In this document: positions 6,549-10,268 of the stretch, piece by piece
Position numbering within the stretch: position 1 is the first letter of the stretch
How the letters are laid out: each line of letters begins with the position of its first letter
DNA from: DASTHS01 sp035718085
Lineage (GTDB): Bacteria > Actinomycetota > Acidimicrobiia > Acidimicrobiales > Palsa-688
Direction of reading: 5' to 3'
Length of the DNA stretch: 10,268 nt
Assembly: GCA_035718085.1 (NCBI GenBank)
Contig: DASTHS010000117.1
Location: 1-10,268 of the forward strand
The notes under the pieces: generated by a model
Seen by the model: the letters and a program-made list of their open reading frames with translations, nothing else
Databases searched by the model: none
Told to the model about the DNA's origin: nothing
Made by a program: the position numbers and the translations under genes

Positions 6549-7777
6549 GCCCCGTCGCCCTGGCGGCGGCGGCGACGGGACCGCTCCGGGGGGTTCGGGT
6601 CATCGACGCCACCCAGGCGCTGGCCGGCCCGTTCTGCACCATGCTCCTCGCCGACATGGGGGCCGACGTGGTGAAGATCGAGCCGCCGGCCGGGGACATG
6701 ACCCGGTTCGGGGGGCCGTTCACCCGAGAAGACACCGAGCAGGCCTACGGCGGCTACTTCGCCAGCATCAACCGGAACAAGCGCAGCGTGGTGCTCGACC
6801 TCAAGACCGACGACGGCCGGGAGGCGCTCCTGGCGCTGATCGCGAAGGCGGACGTGTTCGTCGAGAACTCGAAGGCGGGGGTGATGGACGCGCTCGGCGT
6901 CGGCTACGAGGCGATGCGGGCACGGCACCCCGGCCTCGTCTACGCCGCCATCCGCGGCTTCGGGGATCCGCGCACGGGCCCGAGCCCCTACCAGCAGTGG
7001 CCGGCCTACGACGTCGTCGCGCAGGCGATGGGCGGGGTCGTCGGCGTCACCGGGACCGCCGACGGGGAGACCTTCCGCTGCGGGCCGAGCATCGGCGACA
7101 TCTACCCGGCGACCCTCACCGCGTTCGGGATCGCCTCGGCGCTCGTGCACGCCGGGCGGACGGGCGAGGGGCAGTTCCTCGACGTCGCCATGTACGACGG
7201 CATCCTCGCCCTCTGCGAGGCCGTCGTCTACCGCTACTCCTACACCGGGCAGGTGTCGGCGCCGACCGGCAACGGCCACCCGGCGCTGTCGCCGTTCGAC
7301 GTGTTCCCCACCGCCGACGGCGGTTGCGCCATCGCCGCGCCGACCGACAAGCACTGGGTGATCCTCTGCCAGGTCATCGGCAGGCCCGACCTCGTCGACG
7401 ACCCGCGGGCACGGACCAACCGGGAGCGGGTCGCCAACGCCCCGTTCGTGCGGGAGGCCATCTCGGCGTGGACGACGGCGCACACCACGGCGGAGGTCGT
7501 CGACGCCCTGGGCGGCACCGTGCCCGTGGGGCCGGTCAACGACGCCGCCGACCTCTTCGCCGACCCGCACGTCGACGCACGCGGGATGCTGGTGGAGGTG
7601 CCCCAGCCGGACGGCAGCCGGCCGGTGGTGCTCCCCGGCCCGCCCATCAAGCTCACCGCCACGCCGAGCGGCGTCTACCGCCGGCCGCCTCGCCTCGGCG
7701 AGCACACCGAAGAGGTGCTCGCCGAAGTGGGACGCACCGCCGCCGGCACCGCCCACGCCCAGGAGGACCCCCGTTGA
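6545..7777 (+). CDS. CaiB/BaiF family (type III) CoA-transferase
   Basis: A 410-residue family III CoA-transferase. These enzymes move CoA between carboxylic acids, or within a dicarboxylate, through an aspartyl-CoA thioester. Recognised motifs are GPLRGVRVIDATQALAGPFC with LLADMGADVVKIEPP, FASINRNKRSVVLDLK, VFVENSKAGVMD, GPSPYQQWPAYDVVAQAMGG and GQFLDVAMYDGILAL. The last of these places the nucleophilic Asp at residue 218. The C-terminal part has FPTADGGCAIAAPTDKHW, VPVGPVNDAADLFADPH and LGEHTEEVL. The start ATG overlaps the MaoC stop, with GAGG seven bases upstream. Known relatives in comparable clusters are the P. aeruginosa itaconate CoA-transferase and the Chloroflexus mesaconyl-CoA C1-C4 transferase. 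The adjacent CitE-type lyase fits activation or isomerisation of a C5 dicarboxylate, but donor and acceptor cannot be read from sequence. Confidence 0.93.
   Translation: MSPVALAAAATGPLRGVRVIDATQALAGPFCTMLLADMGADVVKIEPPAGDMTRFGGPFTREDTEQAYGGYFASINRNKRSVVLDLKTDDGREALLALIAKADVFVENSKAGVMDALGVGYEAMRARHPGLVYAAIRGFGDPRTGPSPYQQWPAYDVVAQAMGGVVGVTGTADGETFRCGPSIGDIYPATLTAFGIASALVHAGRTGEGQFLDVAMYDGILALCEAVVYRYSYTGQVSAPTGNGHPALSPFDVFPTADGGCAIAAPTDKHWVILCQVIGRPDLVDDPRARTNRERVANAPFVREAISAWTTAHTTAEVVDALGGTVPVGPVNDAADLFADPHVDARGMLVEVPQPDGSRPVVLPGPPIKLTATPSGVYRRPPRLGEHTEEVLAEVGRTAAGTAHAQEDPR
7761..7766 (+). promoter_or_regulatory. Strong Shine-Dalgarno AGGAGG for the TTG start of the lyase
   Basis: The perfect AGGAGG lies seven bases before the TTG at 7774. 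It identifies TTG as the start and recovers the conserved N-terminal RRSELSTPGTNP strand, which the next in-frame ATG (7831) would remove. Confidence 0.75.
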
Positions 7778-8685
7778 CCTCGCCGCGCCTGCGCCGATCA
7801 GAGCTGAGCACCCCCGGCACCAACCCGAAGATGATGGCGAAGGCGGCCGCCAGCGACGCCGACCTGGTCTTCCTCGACCTGGAAGACTCCGTCGCCCCCA
7901 ACGAGAAGGCCGGCGCCCGCAGCGCCGTCGCCGACGCCCTCCGGTCGCTCGACTGGGGCGCCAAGACCCGGGCCGTGCGCATCAACGGCGTGCAGACGCC
8001 GTGGGCCCACGCCGACCTGATCGAGATCGTGACCCGCGCCGGCGCCAACGTCGACGTGGTGATCGTCCCCAAGGTCAAGGCCCCTCGCGACGTGTGGTTC
8101 GTCGACACCCTCCTCGACCAGCTGGAGGCGGCGCTGGGCCTGTCGCGGCGCATCGGGATCGAGGTGCTCATCGAGGAGACCGAGGCGCTGGCCCGGGTGG
8201 AGGAGATCGCCGCCTGCTCACCCCGCCTCGAGGCGCTCATCCTCGGCGTCGGCGACCTCTCGGCCAGCCAGGGCATCCGCACCGGCCACATCGGGGAGGC
8301 CGGCGACCGGTATCCCGGCGACATGTGGCACTACGCCCGCAACCGGATGATCGTCGCTGCCAGGGCGAACGGGCTCGACGCCATCGACGGGCCGTACGCG
8401 AACTTCCGCAACCCCGACGGCTACCGGCGGGAGGCGGGGTGGGCGGCGACACTCGGCTGTGTCGGCAAGTGGGCGATCCACCCCACGCAGATCGATGTCG
8501 CCAACGAGGTCTTCGCGCCGACGCGGGAGGAGGTCGACCGGGCGCGCGAGGCGGTCGACGCCGTGCGGGCGGCGGAGGCCGCAGGGGCGGGCGCCGCCAG
8601 CCTCAACGGCATGATGATCGACGCCGCCACCGCCCGCATCTTCGAGGTGACACTGGCCCGGGCCGCCCTCATCGAGGGCCGCTGA
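7774..8685 (+). CDS. CitE/HpcH family lyase, L-malyl-CoA / beta-methylmalyl-CoA / citramalyl-CoA lyase type
   Basis: The 303-residue TIM-barrel lyase splits a 3-hydroxyacyl-CoA retro-Claisen style, using Mg2+. It begins TSPRLRRSELSTPGTNPKMM and runs through VFLDLEDSVAPNEK, VRINGVQTPW (Arg69), VIVPKV, IGIEVLIEETEAL (Glu134, likely metal ligand) and LILGVGDLSAS (Asp161, likely metal ligand). It then has YPGDMWHYARNRMIVAAR, IDGPYANFRNPDGY, GCVGKWAIHPTQI and a C-terminal lid (LNGMMIDAATARIFEV). The YPGDMWHYA and GKWAIHP segments and the lid are those of malyl-CoA/methylmalyl-CoA lyases (Mcl) rather than the short citrate-lyase CitE. Products could be acetyl-CoA plus glyoxylate or pyruvate, or propionyl-CoA plus glyoxylate. 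The TTG overlaps the CoA-transferase stop as TTGA. It is the last gene of the operon; 81 bases with no clear gene follow. Confidence 0.93.
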   Translation: MTSPRLRRSELSTPGTNPKMMAKAAASDADLVFLDLEDSVAPNEKAGARSAVADALRSLDWGAKTRAVRINGVQTPWAHADLIEIVTRAGANVDVVIVPKVKAPRDVWFVDTLLDQLEAALGLSRRIGIEVLIEETEALARVEEIAACSPRLEALILGVGDLSASQGIRTGHIGEAGDRYPGDMWHYARNRMIVAARANGLDAIDGPYANFRNPDGYRREAGWAATLGCVGKWAIHPTQIDVANEVFAPTREEVDRAREAVDAVRAAEAAGAGAASLNGMMIDAATARIFEVTLARAALIEGR

Positions 8686-8766
8686 CGCCAGCGAGCACCA
8701 CGGCGCGAGCCGGTGCCGGTGTGCCACGCTCTGCCCACACGAGCCACGCACCGGGGGGTCCGCGCC

Positions 8767-10089
8767 ATGGCGACAACTGCACGACCGATCACTGCCGGGA
8801 CGGCGCTCGTCGACGAGCTGCGGGCGTGGCTCGACGAGCAGTGGGACCCTGACCTCAGCGTCGGCGAGTGGTGGGACCGGCTCGGTATGGCGGGGTGGGC
8901 GGCTCCGATGCTCCCGGTCGACGCGTACGGCCGTGGCCTGTCGCGCGCCGACGCGATGGTCGTCGCCGGCGCCATCGCCGACCACGGCGCTCTGGGCGCC
9001 CCGGAGGGCATGGCCATCTCGCTGGCCTCCCCGACGATCGCCGCCCACGGCACCCCCGAGCAGATCGACCGGCTGATCCCGCCCGCCGTGTGCGGCCGGA
9101 TCGCTTTCTGCCAGCTCTTCAGCGAGCCAGGCGCAGGATCCGACCTGGCCGGGCTCACCACCCGCGCCGAACGCGACGGGGAGACCTGGCACGTCAACGG
9201 CCAGAAGGTCTGGACCTCCGGGGGCCAGTTCGCCGACATGGGGATGCTGCTGGCCCGCACCAACCCCGAGGCGCCCAAGCACCGGGGCATCACCTGGTTC
9301 GCCATCGACATGCACCAACCGGGCATCGACGTGCGCCCGCTGCGGGAGATGACCGGCAGCGCCCTGTTCAACGAGGTGTTCATCACCGACGCCACCGTCG
9401 GCGACGACAACCGCATCGGTGACGTCGGCGACGGATGGAAGGTGGCGAACACCACCCTGTTCCACGAGCGGTCGGGCATGGCTGCCCGCGGCGAGGGTGT
9501 GGGGGCGGCCGCGGCGCGGGCCGGCACGGTGGTGGGCGATCTCGACAAGCGGGCCGGTGACTTCGTGCGGCCACGACGCCCCCGCCCGGCGGCGGGCCGG
9601 CCCACCACCGCGTCGTCGCCTGCCCAGCCGCAGATCGACCTGGCCACGACCATGGGTCGCCTCGGCGACCCCACCATCCGCCAGCGCATCGCGCAGTCGC
9701 ACATCCTCGGCACGGTGAGCCGCCTGAACGCCGAGCGGCTCAAGGCCGTCCGAGCCGGTGGCGGCGACATCCCCGGCGCCCCCAACTTCGGGAAGCTGCT
9801 CACTGCGCAGATCCTCCGGCACAACCGCGACCTGAACTTCGACATCCTCGGGGCTCGCGGCACCCTGCACGCCTACGGCGACAGCGGTCGTGACGGGCTC
9901 GCCGACGCGCCCGGCGGCAGCGGGGCGGCGGCGGCCACCGCCTTCGGCCTCATGGCGCAGGCCCTGCCCATCTACGGCGGCACCGACCAGATCCAGCGCA
10001 ACATCGTCGGTGAGCGGGCCCTCGGCCTGCCGAAGGAGCCCGGCGATCTGGCGCACCTGCCGTTCACCCAGCTGCCCAAGAACGGCTGA
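8767..10089 (+). CDS. Acyl-CoA dehydrogenase family protein, divergent, without C-terminal catalytic Glu
   Basis: The 440-residue flavoprotein has the acyl-CoA dehydrogenase fold. The N-terminal helical domain is short and weakly conserved (WWDRLGMAGWAAPMLPVDAYGRGLS). The middle beta domain is clear: FCQLFSEPGAGSDLAGLTT (Glu120 onward), WHVNGQKVWTSGG and ARTNPEAPKHRGITWFAID. The C-terminal domain ends LPIYGGTDQIQRNIVGERALGLP. At the position of the usual catalytic Glu (IYEGT) there is Gly404, as in many actinobacterial FadE proteins of the IYGGT type. Glu234 in LFHERSG lies where long-chain and isovaleryl enzymes keep their alternative base. A Pro/Arg/Ala-rich stretch around residues 267-288 looks like an insertion. 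The ATG at 8767, eight bases after a G-rich run, is preferred over an in-frame GTG at 8713. It is 81 bases after the lyase gene, on the same strand, so may belong to the same or a separate transcript. Substrate unknown. Confidence 0.9.
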   Translation: MATTARPITAGTALVDELRAWLDEQWDPDLSVGEWWDRLGMAGWAAPMLPVDAYGRGLSRADAMVVAGAIADHGALGAPEGMAISLASPTIAAHGTPEQIDRLIPPAVCGRIAFCQLFSEPGAGSDLAGLTTRAERDGETWHVNGQKVWTSGGQFADMGMLLARTNPEAPKHRGITWFAIDMHQPGIDVRPLREMTGSALFNEVFITDATVGDDNRIGDVGDGWKVANTTLFHERSGMAARGEGVGAAAARAGTVVGDLDKRAGDFVRPRRPRPAAGRPTTASSPAQPQIDLATTMGRLGDPTIRQRIAQSHILGTVSRLNAERLKAVRAGGGDIPGAPNFGKLLTAQILRHNRDLNFDILGARGTLHAYGDSGRDGLADAPGGSGAAAATAFGLMAQALPIYGGTDQIQRNIVGERALGLPKEPGDLAHLPFTQLPKNG

Positions 10090-10116
10090 CCCTGCGGGCG
10101 GCCAGCGCCGTTCGGC

Positions 10117-10268
10117 CTACCCGTCGAGGTGGTCGGCGAGCAGCTGGGCCAGGTGGGTGCCCGACCGGCCGGCGAGCTCGGCCAGCTGCGTGCGGCACGA
10201 GAAGCCATCGGCGAGCACGACGGTGGCCGGGTCGGCGTCGGCGACGGCCGGCAGCAACGCCGTCTCGG
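10117..10268 (-). CDS. FAD-binding and (Fe-S) oxidoreductase, glycolate oxidase / D-lactate dehydrogenase type, C-terminal fragment
   Basis: Only the last 49 residues are inside the window, read on the minus strand and ending at a TAG (10119-10117). They read ETALLPAVADADPATVVLADGFSCRTQLAEL, then RSGTHLAQLLADHLDG. The VxADGFSCRxQ motif followed by a HLAQLLA helix is the characteristic end of large FAD-linked oxidases fused to a GlpC-like Fe-S domain, which oxidise 2-hydroxy acids such as D-lactate or glycolate. The cysteine of GFSC is usually conserved in this terminal segment. The upstream domains that would settle substrate and cofactor are outside the window. It converges on the acyl-CoA dehydrogenase gene with 27 bases between stops; no strong terminator hairpin is visible there. 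Confidence 0.75.
   Translation of the reverse strand, partial: ETALLPAVADADPATVVLADGFSCRTQLAELAGRSGTHLAQLLADHLDG

Noticed and set aside
6386..7756. A 456-residue minus-strand reading frame
   Set aside because: It is antisense to the CoA-transferase, which carries all the family motifs; this frame shows none.
8686..8766. Small RNA or promoter in the gap after the lyase gene
   Set aside because: Only a short CCGGTG direct repeat and weak imperfect pairings are seen; no clear -10/-35 or strong hairpin.
8218..10056. A 612-residue minus-strand reading frame, and a 480-residue one at 8421-9863
   Set aside because: Both are antisense to the lyase and acyl-CoA dehydrogenase, with low-complexity composition and no recognisable domain.
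10090..10116. Terminator between the convergent acyl-CoA dehydrogenase and FAD oxidoreductase genes
   Set aside because: Only a 4-bp stem (GGCG/CGCC, 10097-10109) can be drawn, with no T-run.

Overview
The window is a dense, very GC-rich stretch from an actinobacterium. Two F420-dependent luciferase-like oxidoreductases, GTG and TTG starts, and several acyl-CoA dehydrogenase and MaoC genes all fit Actinomycetota. A lineage such as Acidimicrobiia is a guess from gene style only; there is no rRNA or marker gene to settle it.

Region 1 (1-2204, + strand): the 3' end of an AMP-dependent acyl-CoA synthetase, then a GC-rich hairpin that may be a terminator. A TIGR03617-type luciferase-like monooxygenase (LLM) oxidoreductase follows, and two bases later a phytanoyl-CoA dioxygenase (PhyH) family gene. 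The PhyH gene carries an apparent -1 frameshift at the G run 2096-2099. Restoring one base gives a clean 300-residue protein ending at 2204. Without it the frame stays open, antisense to the next gene, to 3045.

Region 2 (2191-3012, - strand): a second, short LLM oxidoreductase, converging on the PhyH gene with a 14-base overlap and divergent from region 3. The 29-base divergent gap holds a perfect 13-base palindrome and a -10-like hexamer placed for a leaderless transcript.

Region 3 (3042-8685, + strand): a six-gene operon with every junction overlapping by four bases. Its genes are MmgE/PrpD, MaoC, acyl-CoA dehydrogenase, MaoC, CaiB/BaiF CoA-transferase and a CitE/malyl-CoA-lyase-type lyase. 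This set resembles the known itaconate-degradation cluster of Pseudomonas aeruginosa (CoA transferase, MaoC hydratase, citramalyl-CoA lyase, plus MmgE/PrpD and an acyl-CoA dehydrogenase). It also resembles the mesaconyl-CoA/citramalyl-CoA branch of the Chloroflexus 3-hydroxypropionate bicycle. The most economical reading is a pathway that activates a branched C5 (or similar) dicarboxylate to its CoA ester, dehydrogenates and/or hydrates it, and cleaves it to acetyl-CoA plus pyruvate, or to propionyl-CoA plus glyoxylate. The exact substrate cannot be read from sequence.

Region 4 (8767-10268): a second, divergent acyl-CoA dehydrogenase lacking the usual C-terminal catalytic Glu, then, convergent on the - strand, the C-terminus of a glycolate-oxidase/D-lactate-dehydrogenase-type FAD and Fe-S oxidoreductase that runs off the window.

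All intergenic gaps are under 100 bases. No tRNA, rRNA, CRISPR, insertion sequence or phage feature was seen.
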